DNA from: Cacajao melanocephalus
Taxonomy: Eukaryota; Chordata; Mammalia; Primates; Pitheciidae
Direction: 5' to 3'
Assembly (NCBI GenBank): GCA_963573385.1
Contig: CAUYLG010033142.1
Location: 62,001 to 126,000 of the forward strand
DNA: 64,000 bases
Each line of letters begins with the position of its first letter. Position 1 is the stretch's first letter. Below, in pieces: positions 46,000-57,954 of this stretch. The translations under genes were made by a program, and so were the position numbers. Under the pieces are notes generated by a model. That model was not told the origin of the DNA and ran no database searches. It saw only the letters and a list, made by a program, of their open reading frames with translations.

Positions 46000-46202
46000 A
46001 GGTAATTGACTATGGCCTTTGAGGGCAGTCCTGACTTTACTAGCTGTGTGACCCTGAGGAAGCTCCCTTTTGGTTTGCATATCTGTAAAACAGTGATAAC
46101 AGTACCTACGTCTCAGGGTTTTTGTGAGGATTAAAGCAAAATGTATTTTAAGTGTCTATAACACATGTGGCAGAAACTCAGCAAGTGTTGGTTCACTTTG
46201 CT
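46000..46202 (+). mobile_element. MIR, sense
   Basis: GACTTTACTAGCTGTGTGAC, TTTTGGTTTGCATATCTGTA, ACAGTGATAACAGTACCTAC, GGTTTTTGTGAGGATTAAAG and ATGTGGCAGAAACTCAGCAA. Confidence 0.92.
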
Positions 46203-46953
46203 TCCACCTCTCTCTACATGCTAATGCTACAAGCCAGACACTGAAATTTATGTAATAGTCTTAATGAAGAAAATAAAATTTCAAAAAAAAGAAGTGTAAG
46301 AAAAGACGTCTTACTGGAAGGAAAGTACTAAATGATGAAGCTATCACAGCAGACAGCTAAATAATGAGTTTTATTTTCCCCCATATGTTATAGAAAGAAT
46401 TTATATTGCCCCTCAATTGCCCATTTTGCCATCAATTTTTTTCTCCAGCTTCTGTATTACTGGATATCTACCAAAGTGTACTGACTCAACTATGATACTC
46501 CAAACTGGCCAGGATAATGGACAGAACAGGATTAATACTGTCCTTATTATCATCTCATCATACAGATTAACTGAGTTTCTCCCTGAGAGTTGGTAAAGCT
46601 ATTTAGTTACTATCCCATTAAAGTATCATTTATTTGATGAATAGTCAGCAATATTTACTGAATGGCAAGTGAAAAACAATCTCTTCCTTTTGCTGGATTT
46701 TCAGCAATGTGAATGTGCTGATTCCATCCATGAAGATTGCATCACTAGCCCTAGCTTCTCTAAGTTATGAATGAAGCCTGTATCTGTAGACTCATTAGCA
46801 CCATCTTTATTCAACTGCCCATAGACGACCACAACTGTAGACATATAGACTGATTTGTTCACACATGCACAGATGATGGATACATCTGGGTGTCATTAGT
46901 AATGAAATCCAATAACAGGTTTCCAGAACCTGTTTAAAAATAGCTAATCGATA
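46203..46953. other. Unassigned
   Basis: No recognised feature. Confidence 0.5.
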
Positions 46954-46954
46954 T

Positions 46955-47215
46955 AAATGACTTTCTGGAAAAGACAAAACAATGGGAAAAGAAAAAAGAT
47001 CAGTGGTTGCCAAGGCCTGGAGTCGGAGTAAGGGACTGACCACAAAGAGACATAAAGGAACATTTTGAAGTGATGGTAATGTTCTATATCTTGATTATGG
47101 TGGTGGTTAACAACTATACGCATTTTTCAAAATCCTTAGAACTATATACTCAAGAAGGGTAAATATTATTGTATATAACATGTATAACAATAATCTGGCT
47201 TTAATAAAAACTAAT
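46955..47215 (+). mobile_element. L1M 3' end, sense
   Basis: GGAAAAGACAAAACAATGGG, GATCAGTGGTTGCCAAGGCC, AATGTTCTATATCTTGATTA, GGTGGTGGTTAACAACTATA and AAAATCCTTAGAACTATATA, in 3'UTR order. Confidence 0.9.
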
Positions 47216-47722
47216 TGGAATAGGGAAAAGAAAGTAGAGTGGTCAGAGTGACAAAATATGCTCTGATTTTTTCTCCAATAATATTCCATGAAACTAGAAT
47301 GCAGAATTGTCAGAAATCTTTTTTTAAAAACTTGCAACATTTTATACATGAATAAATTCTTGACTCAATACCATTAGAGGTCGGAATCAGCTGAAATTGG
47401 TATTGATTAGGCACTGTCAAATTTCCACTCCACATGCTAAGGAAGGAAATAGATCCAAGAGGAAAGCAAAAAACTTCATTTTAATTAGGAATTTAAATGG
47501 CTGCCTTCTTGCCAATGTTTTTTTCTTCAGAGCTACAAGTTGAAAATATACTCATATAACTATATAATCAAAATTATTATAATAATAACTGACAAAACAT
47601 TTCCAATTCCCAGTGTGGCTCTACATTTATGTAAACATTTCATATTTCATAGCATTTTCACACTTATTGCTTTATCCTATTTAACTGGAATGCAATTAAT
47701 ACATTATGCGGAAATATGGTGT
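47216..47722. other. Unassigned
   Basis: No recognised feature. Confidence 0.5.
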
Positions 47723-47724
47723 TT

Positions 47725-47928
47725 CAAAGTTACAGAATACTTTTATATACATTATCCCATTCAATTATCAATAAAATATATGCAGTCAAGATTATTAAAC
47801 CTATTTTACAGACCAAGTAAGTGAAAAGCATCAGCAACGGTTGAATGGCTTGCCCATAGGCGCAGACCAAAGGCTCTGAATTTAGACAGGAGACTTGAAT
47901 TCAGGTTTACCGACTCCTAATAATACAA
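47725..47928 (-). mobile_element. MIR, antisense
   Basis: TACATTATCCCATTCAATTA, AAACCTATTTTACAGACCAA, GAATGGCTTGCCCATAGGCG and GACTTGAATTCAGGTTTACC. Confidence 0.85.
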
Positions 47929-47944
47929 GCCAGACTTAGCTATT

Positions 47945-48130
47945 AGCACATATTAAGACACTTAATTTTCACAACAACTCTATGAGGTGGATACTATTAT
48001 TGTCTCCCTTTAACAGGTGAAGAAAGTCAAACATAAAAGGGCTATGTAACTTGTACAAGATCACACAGCTAGAAAATCCAAACCCAGACAATAGGGCTCC
48101 AGATTCCATGGCTCAGCACCATGAACTACT
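47945..48130 (-). mobile_element. MIR, antisense, second in tandem
   Basis: TTTTCACAACAACTCTATGA, GGTGGATACTATTATTGTCT, AACTTGTACAAGATCACACA, GCTAGAAAATCCAAACCCAG. Same orientation as the preceding MIR but a separate insertion, since each has its own core. Confidence 0.92.
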
Positions 48131-48838
48131 GTGTGTCATAGCATCTTCTATTATTCTTGTGCTGGGCATACGTCCCAGTCTCACCGATGTATACCCTCTC
48201 CTCATTAGTTTTAATGGAAACAGAATTTCATTAACAACAAAATAGAATGATCAGCATTTCACTGTATTATTTTAAATAGGACTTCAGATCTATCAGGGAA
48301 AATAAAGTGTTCTTCGCCTTACCTCTACCCCTTGACTCCTGACTCTGACCAGTTTCCTGATCTGTTTAAACTTCATGGTTCATAGCATAGCATCAACCAT
48401 TCTATTACAAGCATTCAACTTCCTAATTTTCCTGTCTTTCCTCTACATCCTCTGCAAATTCTCTACAGCATCAAAAAAAGAGCAACTGGAAGAAAAAAAA
48501 ATACACTTTCTCATATTTTTTCTTCTCTGTATCTCTCAACATATAAACTTTTCTTGCAGTTGACTGAGGAAATTGAACTATCAAATATGAATTCTTCAGT
48601 TCTCTCCAAGTATAGTGATATACCTCTTATCTGCATCATATTGGACCACCTGATCTCTTTTCAAGGAAAAGCTGTTTTTCCTCTTGTTTCCAATGATTCC
48701 CCAATTATGCTTTTTATCCCAGCCCCTCTCATCTCTTTGGGGGCCCTCTTTCATCATTGATCACATCTTTCCAATAGTTTCAAAATCTCCCTTTCCACTG
48801 CTTTTTCCAATCAGCACATAACGCATGCTAAAATTTAA
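48131..48838. other. Unassigned, pyrimidine-rich
   Basis: Long C/T-rich runs on the plus strand are compatible with an upstream part of the L2 at 48840, but I could not align them convincingly. Confidence 0.4.
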
Positions 48839-48839
48839 A

Positions 48840-48978
48840 ATAAAAAAAAAAAGAATCCCTCCCTTAATCTGTGTCTGACTCTCTTTCTCGGACTTTCTCT
48901 TCACAGACAAATAGCTTGAAAGAGTAGGTATTCTCTGTCTTTCCTCTTCACCTCTTCTTTGCTTCTCAAACAAATGCC
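48840..48978 (+). mobile_element. L2/CR1-type LINE fragment, sense
   Basis: GAATCCCTCCCTTAATCTGT, CTTTCTCTTCACAGACAAAT and AGCTTGAAAGAGTAGGTATT match the block upstream of the L2 reverse-transcriptase LDLSAAFD motif (CTCCTGGAAAGAGTTGTCTA in consensus). Moderate. Confidence 0.5.
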
Positions 48979-49024
48979 ATCTGCCTTCTACATCAAAAAT
49001 GACTTTGTAAAAAGGCTCCCCAGC

Positions 49025-49215
49025 TTAAACTCAGTGTACTAGCTGCTGGGGACTGGAAACAGAGGGAGGAGCAAGAGGAAACTTCTGGGGGTGATGGAAA
49101 CTGTCTTGACTGTAGCAGTGGTTTTGCATCTGTCAATACCCAGTGAATTGTTCATTTTAAAAGGGTGCCATCATTGTACATAAATTATAACTCAAAAAGT
49201 TAATTAAAAAATAAG
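49025..49215 (+). mobile_element. L1M 3' end, sense
   Basis: AGAGGAAACTTCTGGGGGTG, ATGGAAACTGTCTTGACTGT, TGCATCTGTCAATACCCAGT and GTACATAAATTATAACTCAA, then an A-rich end. Confidence 0.9.
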
Positions 49216-49648
49216 CTCAGTGTGACAAGAGTTCTAACATTAAAAAAAGAACAAAGAAATGAACTTGAAGTAGATTAGAGTTATCAAAAGGTGAAGTCAG
49301 ATAAATTATGCAACTAGACACTAAATTAAGATGGGAGTTTCCTCTCAACTAAGTCAGAAAGGGAGTAATACTGGATTAGAGAAGTTTCTTTATGATATGA
49401 TAACTTTATATCATACCATGATCACTTAGTCTTTACTTGTGAGATTTTAGGTAGCATAACAGTTTTGAAAAATATATAGAAACAATACTTAATTGGACAT
49501 TTTATGTACCACCTTCTTTTTTTAAAAAAATGAGTGTATAACATTAAATTATTACTCAATAAAAGCATTTTTAGAGCTACTGATATAACCTAGACTGGGC
49601 TTGCTAGTTTCTGACAAGGTAATACACTGCAAGAATAGATAAAAATTG
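49216..49648. other. Unassigned, AT-rich
   Basis: No recognised feature. Confidence 0.5.
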
Positions 49649-49649
49649 A

Positions 49650-49838
49650 AGAAAAATTGTCTTGCACATGCCAGGTACTTTACACATGTAATCTCATTTT
49701 ATCTAACAAGCTTTTATTATGCTTGTTAGATTAGATTACTTATTTAAAGTGGTTAATACAGCTAACACATAGTAGAATCAGAATCAGTTCCAGAATCTGT
49801 CAAACTTTAAAGTCCTTCCTCTATGCCATGCACATTCA
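49650..49838 (-). mobile_element. MIR, antisense, containing a perfect hairpin
   Basis: TTGCACATGCCAGGTACTTT, ACACATGTAATCTCATTTTA and TTTAAAGTGGTTAATACAGC are antisense MIR. In its middle, 49701-49731 is ATCTAACAAGC / 9-base loop / GCTTGTTAGAT, a perfect 11-bp stem absent from the MIR consensus. Confidence 0.75.
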
Positions 49839-50358
49839 CTGATATAAAAATGAATGAATTGTCCACATGCCCATTAAATGATCTCTCTCAGATATCAATT
49901 GTCTGAAAAATTTATTGGCAAATACTGAATCACAGGCAATTTATCCTCACATTCCCCCATAAGCACATGAAGTACCGATAGTCTGTGGGACCAGAGGAGA
50001 ACAAAATGTGCTTCAGCCACCAAGAAATGCAGGAGTCAGAGTTGCACTGCTCTGAGAGCCCAACTTATGGTCTCTCTAGGTCCTCCCTCCATTAATGATG
50101 TAAACCAGAGGATGATTTTCAAGAAAGCAAAAAAATACACTATCAGTCTTGATTCTACTGAAGCTTTCAGGCAGCTATTGGTGGAATCCTAAGCATGCTA
50201 GACCATATAACATAAAAGAGACAGGCATAACAAAAAAAAAAAAAGAAAAAAAAAAGAAAGCTAAGCAGAAACCCAAAAACATGTGTACTATGCAGGACCG
50301 CCCAGCAGTCTCTTGGGCACCTATGGACTCATGCCATGCTAGTTCTAGAATACTTTTC
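49839..50358. other. Unassigned, with A-rich run before the NUMT
   Basis: A-rich interrupted run at 50230-50258. Nothing else recognised. Confidence 0.5.
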
Positions 50359-50359
50359 T

Positions 50360-50752
50360 AAGTTCAGAAGTTGCTCCTTGTAATGAAACAAAAGGTGGAT
50401 AGCTGCTAGGGCTGCAATAACGAAAGGTAAAATAAAGTGGAAAGTAAAAAATCGTGTAAGGGTGGCTTTATCTACTGAGAAGCTGCCTCAGATTCATTGT
50501 ACTGGGTCAGATCCAATATAAGGAATGGCTGATAGTAGATTTGTAATTACTGTAGCCCCTCAGAATGATATTTGGCCTGCTGGGAGCACATAGCCTATAA
50601 ATGCGGTGGCTATGGTTGCAAGTAGTAGGATAACACCGACGTTTCAAGTCTTCAAAAAGAGAAAAGATCTGTAATGCAGGCCCTGTCCGATATGGAAGAA
50701 GAGGCAGATAAAGAATATAGAGGCACTATTAGCGTGTAGGTAGCAAGCTAGA
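50360..50752 (-). pseudogene. MT-CYB pseudogene (NUMT): NUMT: nuclear copy of part of mitochondrial cytochrome b
   Basis: The minus strand translates, with the vertebrate mitochondrial code, into cytochrome b from about residue 80 to 205 of roughly 380. Recognisable are [41 protein letters not shown] and [14 protein letters not shown]. Both heme-ligand histidine contexts of this part (YLHAN and FHIG) are present. Tryptophans are encoded by TGA (plus-strand TCA at 50488-50490, 50494-50496, 50560-50562 and 50644-50646, all in one frame), so the cytosolic code would read stops. Between 50383 and 50742 there is no indel; the one lesion is an AGA (plus-strand TCT, 50668-50670) where human cytochrome b has glycine. 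The edges lose similarity gradually. It cannot yield protein from the nucleus. Confidence 0.95.
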
Positions 50753-51820
50753 TGTGGTTTATAGCATGCAGATCTATCACTATCATGGAATAGGACTGGG
50801 GCAGACAGGTTCTGATAGCTATTTTTGCACTATTGGTAAAATTATAAAATATATCAAGATAAATTTTTAAAAATCTTGAGGCCACAGAAAAAAGGAAATA
50901 TTAGTCAGAGTAATCATAGTGCATTTAACTGGCTTGACTACAATTGTTCAGTTTACAAGGAGCCATTTTTCCAGAGGGCAGTCTAGGTTTAGGATTTTGA
51001 AATCCTTCCCAAGTAGTCTTGGTTGGGTTCCTTTCTTTGATGTTTTCCTTAGAAAAACATTGGCCATTTGAAGGGCTTTCTGAAGAAAGAAAAAAAAAAA
51101 AACTATATTCACAGCCTGCAGACATGTTTGTTATCACTCTACTTCTCTTGCTATATTTCTGGTACCAGTTTTCAAGTTATTGTGCTTTAAAAAGATAGTT
51201 TCTTTCTGTCTTCTTCAACCTCAAGCAGAAATACTTGATGGAAATGGATTTCAACATACCCTCATAACAACAGAAAATGATACTTTTAAAAGCATAAGTT
51301 TTTTTCTACAAGTTTGTGTACTAAGGAACAAAATGACTTTCATTTATTATTTTTCTGTTTTAAATGGATTTATGATGTGGCAAGAAAGCTGAAGATAAAT
51401 ATGTTTTATTTTATGAATTATATATCATGTTTACCTTTGCTAGATTATTTTTTGCACATGTTCTCTTACTAAGGAAGAGACTTCTCCAAAACAGAATTGT
51501 AAGAAGAGATACATATGGGCTATTTATGGAAAACAGATTTGGAGGGTGTTTTCTGAATAATTGGACTGCATGTAGACACTATATGACTGCAAAGCTTTGC
51601 ACATGGCAGGAAGGCAATTTGGAGATTCATGGGTTAAGAAAGCCCCTTGGAGAAGGCTTGAAGACACTCCTGTATCATCAAAGACCAACACTGTATTTCA
51701 GGACTTCCTTTGGTTAAATTTTGTTATAAATTTTAAACATCTGCATGAGTCAGAATTGCAGATTATAAAGGTAAAGGAAAAGATGAGACTTCTGGAATAT
51801 TATGTTGGTTTCTCAGGGAT
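50753..51820. other. Unassigned
   Basis: No gene or known repeat recognised. Two overlapping frames at 51427-51824 (96 and 75 codons) lack recognisable domains. Confidence 0.5.
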
Positions 51821-51821
51821 C

Positions 51822-54795
51822 TGAACAGAAATTAATGAAATAGAAACAGAAAACAACAGAGACAATCAATAAAATCAGAAATTGGTTCTTTGAAAAGATT
51901 AACAAAATTTACAAATCATTAGCTGATTAAGAAAAAAGACAGAAGACAGAAATTAACAAAATCAAGGATTAAAAAAGGCGATTCATTACCGATCCTACAG
52001 AAATGAAAAGGAATGACTTCATGCTAACAAATTAGACAACTTATTTAATAAAGTGAACACATTCCTAGAAACTATAAAAATGATTTTAAAAATAGAAAAT
52101 ATTAATATATTGATAACAAGTAAATAAATTGAATTAGCAATTAAAAATCATCCCACAGAGAAAAGCCCTGGTCCCTTTATGACTTTAGTGGTTGATGCTA
52201 TCAAGCAATTCAAAAAGGTATAATATTAATTCTTTATAAACTCTAAGAAAACAGAGACAAGAACACTTAATTAATTCTATGAAACCATTATTATTTTAAC
52301 ACCAAAGCCAGAAAAAGTCATTTCAATAAAACAACAGAAATTCCCACATAAACATAGATAAAAAATTTATCAAAGGGAATCCAACAACATATAAAAAGGA
52401 TCCTACACCGTGACCAAATAGGATTTATCTGAGAAATGCAAGGTTGATTTAACTTATAAAAATCAATTAATGTCGTGCACTATATTGATAGAATATAGAA
52501 CAAAATCACATGATAATCTCAGTAGATGCAGAAAAGACTTTTGAAAAAATCCAACATCCTTTTATGTTAAAACCCCACAAATTAAGAATATAAGAACATA
52601 TCCTCAACTTGATAAAGAACATCTGAAAAATTCCATAGCTACGTGATTCTTAATGTTGAAAAACAGAATATTTTCTCCTTAAGATTGAAAACAAGGCAAG
52701 TATGTTTTCTATCACCACTTCTACTCAATGTCTTATTGTAGATTGTAGTGAGTGAAGTAAGGGGAAAAATTAAGTATTCATATTGGAAAGAAAGAACTGT
52801 CATTATTTGCAGAAAACATAATACTATATGTAAAAAATACCAAAGGAACCATTAAAAACCTATTAGAATTAACAAATAAGTTTGCAAGTTCACAGGATGT
52901 GAGATCAATATACAAAAATCAATTACATTTCTGTACTCACAACAAATAATCTAAAAATAAAATTAAGAGAATAATTGCATTTACAATAGCATCAAAAAGA
53001 TAAAATAGGACTAAATTTAAGAAAATAAATGCAAGACTTTTACACTTAAAACCACAAAATATTGCTAAGGGAAATTTTAAAAGATCTAAATAAACAAAGA
53101 AACATCCCATGTTTGTTTACTTAAAACTCCATATTGTCAAGGTAACAATCCTCTCCAAATTGATCTGTGGATTCAAAGTAATCCTTATTAAAATCTCATT
53201 TGGCATTTTAATAAAAATTCACAGTTTATTTTAAAATTTATATAAAAATGCAAAGAATCTACATTTACCAAAACAACTTCAAAAAAAAAAATGAACAAAG
53301 TTGGAGGACTTATGCTTCCTTATTATCTAATCTAAAAATTTACTTTTAGTCTATAGCAATCAAGACAGTGTGGTATTGATGTAAGCGGGGACTCCCTGCA
53401 CACAATCAAGACCCTTGCAAAGATGATAGGCATATGAATCAATGGAATAGGATTGAAAGCCTAGAAATAAACCCTGACACATATGGTTATTTGATTTGGG
53501 GCAAAGGTACCGTTATAATTCAATGAGGGAGAGGATAAACTTTTCAACAAATAAATGTAGGGATAATTGGATATCTACATGCAAAAATACGATCTTAGAT
53601 TCTTACCTCAAACCAGATACAAAAATTAACTCAAAATGGATTATAAAGCTAAATTTAAGAGCTAGACCTATAAAACTGGAATAGGAGAAAGTCTTTGTGA
53701 CCTCGGGTGAGGCAAAGCATTTTTAATTATGAAAGGAAAAGCAAGCACAATTCATTAAATCCATTAAAAATTAATAAAATTAGACAAATTTAAAATGTCT
53801 ATTTCAAAATTTAGAACTATTTTCTTGATGGTGTCTTTTTAAGTGCAAAAGATCAGCTACAGACTGGGAGAAAATATTTGCAAATCACATCTCTGATAAA
53901 GAATGTGCATCTAGCATATATAAAGAATTCTTACAACTTGATAATACAAAGACAAACCCAATTTAAAAATGAGCAAGGTATTTCACCAGGAAAGATATAT
54001 AGACTACTAGCAAGTACATGAAAAGATGCTCTACATCATCAGTCATTAGGGAAATGTGAATTGAAACCATAATGAGATATCACTACATATTTACTAGAAT
54101 GACTATAATAAAAAAGGCATACAGACAATACCAAGTGTTAATGAGGATGCAGAGAAACTGGAATGCTCATACATGGCTGGTGGAAATACTAAACGGTGCA
54201 GAAACTTGGAAAACACTGGCAGTTTATTTAAGTGTTAAATGTAAATATACCACACAATCCAGCAATTCCACTCCCAAGAAAGATAAATAAAAATATACGT
54301 CTAAACATAACATGTATATGAATGCATGCATAAACATTATTAGTAACATTGAAAACTGGAAACAAGCCAAACATCCATCAACTGGTGAATAAATGTAAAA
54401 ATGTGATATATCCATGTAACAGAATTCTATTCAGCAATAAAAAGGAATAAGAAACTGATATATGCTATAAGGATAAATATAAAAAATATTATGCTAAGTG
54501 AAAGAATCCAGATGCAAATGATGACATATTGTATAATTGCATTTATGTAAAATATTCAGCAAAGGCAAATATAGAGAGACAGGAAGCAGATTAGTGATTG
54601 CCTAGGCAGAGATCAGTTTTAAACAGACATGAGGAAATTTTTGTGGTAATGAGTATATTCTAAATCTAAATCTGGACCACAGTGATGGTTGTATACCTCT
54701 ATAAATTTACAAAAAAAAAAATCACTGAATTATACACTTAGAGTGGGTGAATTTTAGGGTATATAAATTATATATCCCTAACATTATTTTCTAAA
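51822..54795 (+). mobile_element. 5'-truncated L1M (about 3 kb), sense
   Basis: Runs from the ORF2 reverse-transcriptase region to the 3'UTR. Landmarks in order: AGAAATTGGTTCTTTGAAAA, TGAAAAGGAATGACTTCATG, ATAGGATTTATCTGAGAAAT, ATAATCTCAGTAGATGCAGA, CTATCACCACTTCTACTCAA, TTGAAAGCCTAGAAATAAAC, AATTCTTACAACTTGATAAT, AAACATCCATCAACTGGTGA and TTATACACTTAGAGTGGGTG. The position of the catalytic FADD motif reads FAEN (near 52807), and frames are broken throughout, so the copy is dead. ORF1 and the 5' half of ORF2 are missing. Confidence 0.96.
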
Positions 54796-54864
54796 AAATA
54801 GTAAAAGAAAAATCATTTTAATAGTTCTTAGCTATGACAAAGCTGAAATTTTCTGGACTTCTTC

Positions 54865-55112
54865 CAATTTATTGAGCACTAAATAAAGTGGCAGGTACTG
54901 CTTAGAGCTTTATGAAAATTGTTTTTATTTACTTATCACAATAACTCTCTGAGGTAGGAATTATTTTCCCATTTGACAGATGAAGGAACAGCCATAGAGA
55001 AAATAAACAAAAATTTCAGGGTCACTTAGCTATTAATCTGACAAGCAGGAATTTAAACCCCTATTTGTCTGGTGGCAAGATCTAGGCTCTAATGACTATA
55101 CCTTAGTGTCTT
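54865..55112 (-). mobile_element. MIR, antisense, nearly full length
   Basis: TTATTGAGCACTAAATAAAG, CACAATAACTCTCTGAGGTA, ATTATTTTCCCATTTGACAG, AGGGTCACTTAGCTATTAAT and GGAATTTAAACCCCTATTTG. Confidence 0.95.
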
Positions 55113-56922
55113 GTTTGTCAACTTCTAAGCAAATTAATTCTGACTTTGTTTCATATATGAAATAGACTAACTCCCCCCAGTTCCTTCCTTTAAGATTTTT
55201 TGTGGGCATGTGAGTTTATTTTCCTCCTTCCTGCCTGGGTCATTTTCTTTCCCATCTATTTCTGTGCTTCAGTTTTGTAAAATCTTCAGCTGTGTTTCAG
55301 ATGTGTTCTAATATTCACTCGCATCAGGTAACTGCAGCAGACTTGACATCTTGCATCAACAAAGCAGAAGACCCCAGGCTATGAGGGGAACTTCTTTCTT
55401 ATTGTTTGGAAAAGCAAGTTTTCCATAGTTTAAATTTTACATTAACAATAGGCCTATAGAGTCCATTTAATATAGCAACTTTTGGATAAATGCAATTGAT
55501 CATGCAGTGCATATTACAGAAACCCATCTGTCTCTAAATGGGTTCACGTGGGACACAGTTTATTCCACAGGTTAATATTCTAAATTAAATCCCTCTCTAA
55601 AGTCAAAACACTAAGAAGAACCAGACTTCATAAATGAATAAAGAATTTTTTCATTAATAACAAAAACAGCTTAAAACTGAAAGGTCTACTGGGAGGGCTG
55701 AAATGTGGGAACAATTCATAATTGAGGGCCTAATGTTCCACTGAAAAAAATCTCTTTGAGGTATCATCAGACAAACTTTAAAATTCTCCACCACTGGCCA
55801 TTTCCAAGTAAAGATGCCAGTTTGACCACACATTTTCAACATGTGTCTGGAGAATTTTATGTAGCTCCTTTTACAAACTTAAAGAGAAATATATTCTCTG
55901 TTACCAAAGAAAATTAGTCTTTTGGGAGGATTTAGAAATGGAAAAAATGTAGAAAATAATCCACAAATAAATACTGGGTCAGTTTCTATTTGTACCTATG
56001 CCTGCACTAGTTATAAGTTAGTCTCTTTTGAAGACTACACACACATGTTATGCATAAACACATTCTAGAAGAAAGATAAGAAGAAAGAAATCATGACCAG
56101 AGGGTGATATAAGAAGAAATCTAGCCTTTTCACTGTATATTTGTTGCTAAATGTTATCTTCAGGTAAGACCACCATATGGCGAACCAGGCCCCATAAAAG
56201 ACAATATTGATGGCCACTTAATGGGACAATAAACCACAATGGTGGTGTTGTAGCACAACTGTAACCAGAGATTTACATCTCTATTCAGATAGAGGAGGTG
56301 CTTGTTAATTTTTGCTTTAATGATTAGATTCCTTGGCTTTTATTCTGTTTTTACGTAAAACCCATTATAACCATCTTTTGAACATATCTGTCTAAGGTTT
56401 TAAATTAATTTCCCTCTTTCGGAGAACAGGGAATTCAAAAAGAACAATCTTAGCTGTTGTTGGGAAACAGAAGTGACCACTGGGACTGTGAACCAAAGTT
56501 ATAGGATCTGGTCCATGACCCAGACCACAGGTTGGCAGTGACAAAGGGCCTTCATCCTGGAGGCCCAGGCCCATGGTCCTAGCACCACTGCTTCTGGAGG
56601 ATGGGCAAAAATTAGGCAGTGACCTATTGGTCCTTCTGGCATTATCCTAGGTAGATACTACTCTCAATGTTGTCTGGACCATCTGGAGGCAGGGGTGGTG
56701 GGCACAGACCACAGGGGAAGAATTCTGTTAGAGCCTGCATTGTGAGAAAATTCTCCACTACTCTAGACTAGTGAAAGAGGAATGGAGGATGTGGGCTCCA
56801 GGACACTTGTGTTCTCTCTTGATCAGCACCCCAGAATCTGAGTATCTAGAGGGGCTAGGCCTGGGTCTGTCCTAGTGTGAAAGCCTCAAGTAATGCTATA
56901 CACATCTCAGTGTGTTTTTCCC
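55113..56922. other. Unassigned 1.8-kb stretch
   Basis: No repeat or gene recognised. 56450-56900 is somewhat G+C-richer without CpG enrichment. Confidence 0.5.
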
Positions 56923-56924
56923 AC

Positions 56925-57072
56925 CATGACCTGCAAAGTGGTTACAGCTGTTAATATCCACATTTACAGATGATGCTTCCGAGTCACAGAGAGGGCAAGG
57001 TGCCTGCCACAAGATGAAGCCAAGATAGAACCCTGTCTCCTGACTCCCACTCTAGTGACCCCTATATTAAAA
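56925..57072 (-). mobile_element. MIR, antisense
   Basis: ATATCCACATTTACAGATGA, TTCCGAGTCACAGAGAGGGC, AAGATAGAACCCTGTCTCCT and GACTCCCACTCTAGTGACCC. Confidence 0.88.
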
Positions 57073-57890
57073 AACACTGACTCTCTAAAATCAGTATTGT
57101 AAGAGTTTCTTTCAAATGTCATCATGGGAAGGAGACAGGACTCTAGTTAAGATAACAAGAAGAATCCTGTTGTAGCAGCAGCATACAAAACCCAACTCTG
57201 TACAGATGGTTTTAGCATTTCCCCTCGTATTCTTCCCCTGTTCTTTTTCTTGGTTGGTATCCCACTGTGTGTGTCCTTGGAGACCAAGGTAGAACTGCCA
57301 ATTGCCACTCTGGCTGAGGGGATCTGTGGTTTCCATGCAGAGGTAGGGGTTATAACTCCTCATTTGAAATTTGGTTTGGATTGAATTTTGGGCCACAGTT
57401 CTTATATCCAAAAAGAAAAAAATTATTCTTTGCAAAGATAATTTTTTAAAGTTTTCAATTTTCAAGTAGAAGGAGGGAAAAAGTCACAAATCCAAATTAT
57501 AATTATTATTTTAGCCATCTATTACTACATGGAGAAATTATGATTATTTTTGGTGATGTTCATAAGCATCTTTTTTCCAAGAATATTGTTCTAATAACAC
57601 AGGTCATGACTGTGGAAACATTGTCAGGAACTGCTATTCTGGAAACTGCTGAAAATATGATATGGACATAGAGGAACTCACATTTCAAGAGTATCTGTGT
57701 TGTAATATTTTCCCAAAATATCTTCAAGGGACTAACCTGTCCTCTATCCATCTCCCTAGTGGGATTTTGCATACAAGATGCTCTTGGGAGTTCATATAGT
57801 GATAACTGCCTAAACAGAACTTTTAATAGTAATAATTGTTTTATAGCATTTTGAAGCTTGAAAATATGGTATGTATATAGGCTATATATT
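57073..57890. other. Unassigned
   Basis: Two minus-strand frames (117 codons at 57112-57465, 130 codons at 57560-57952) are the longest here but show no domain and are AT-driven. Confidence 0.5.
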
Positions 57891-57914
57891 AAAATGCTAT
57901 ATATATAGCATTTT
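57891..57914. repeat. Perfect 24-bp AT-rich palindrome
   Basis: AAAATGCTATAT followed by its exact complement ATATAGCATTTT. Further copies of TAGCATTTT (57844-57852) and ATGCTATTTATTA (57919-57931) lie close by, so the motif is locally reiterated. Confidence 0.95.
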
Positions 57915-57954
57915 TCAATGCTATTTATTAAAAGCCATATATACACATGCATTT

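Noticed and set aside
50383..50742. Functional nuclear cytochrome b
   Set aside because: The frame requires the mitochondrial code; the nuclear code reads TGA stops, and only about a third of the gene is present.
53496..53684. Open frame resembling L1 ORF2 C-terminal part
   Set aside because: It is a remnant frame of the dead L1M at 51822-54795, whose catalytic motif is already lost.
57560..57952. 130-codon minus-strand open frame, the longest in the window
   Set aside because: AT-driven composition, ends in a TA-rich palindrome region, no domain, no splice or promoter context. Length is within chance for 64 kb.
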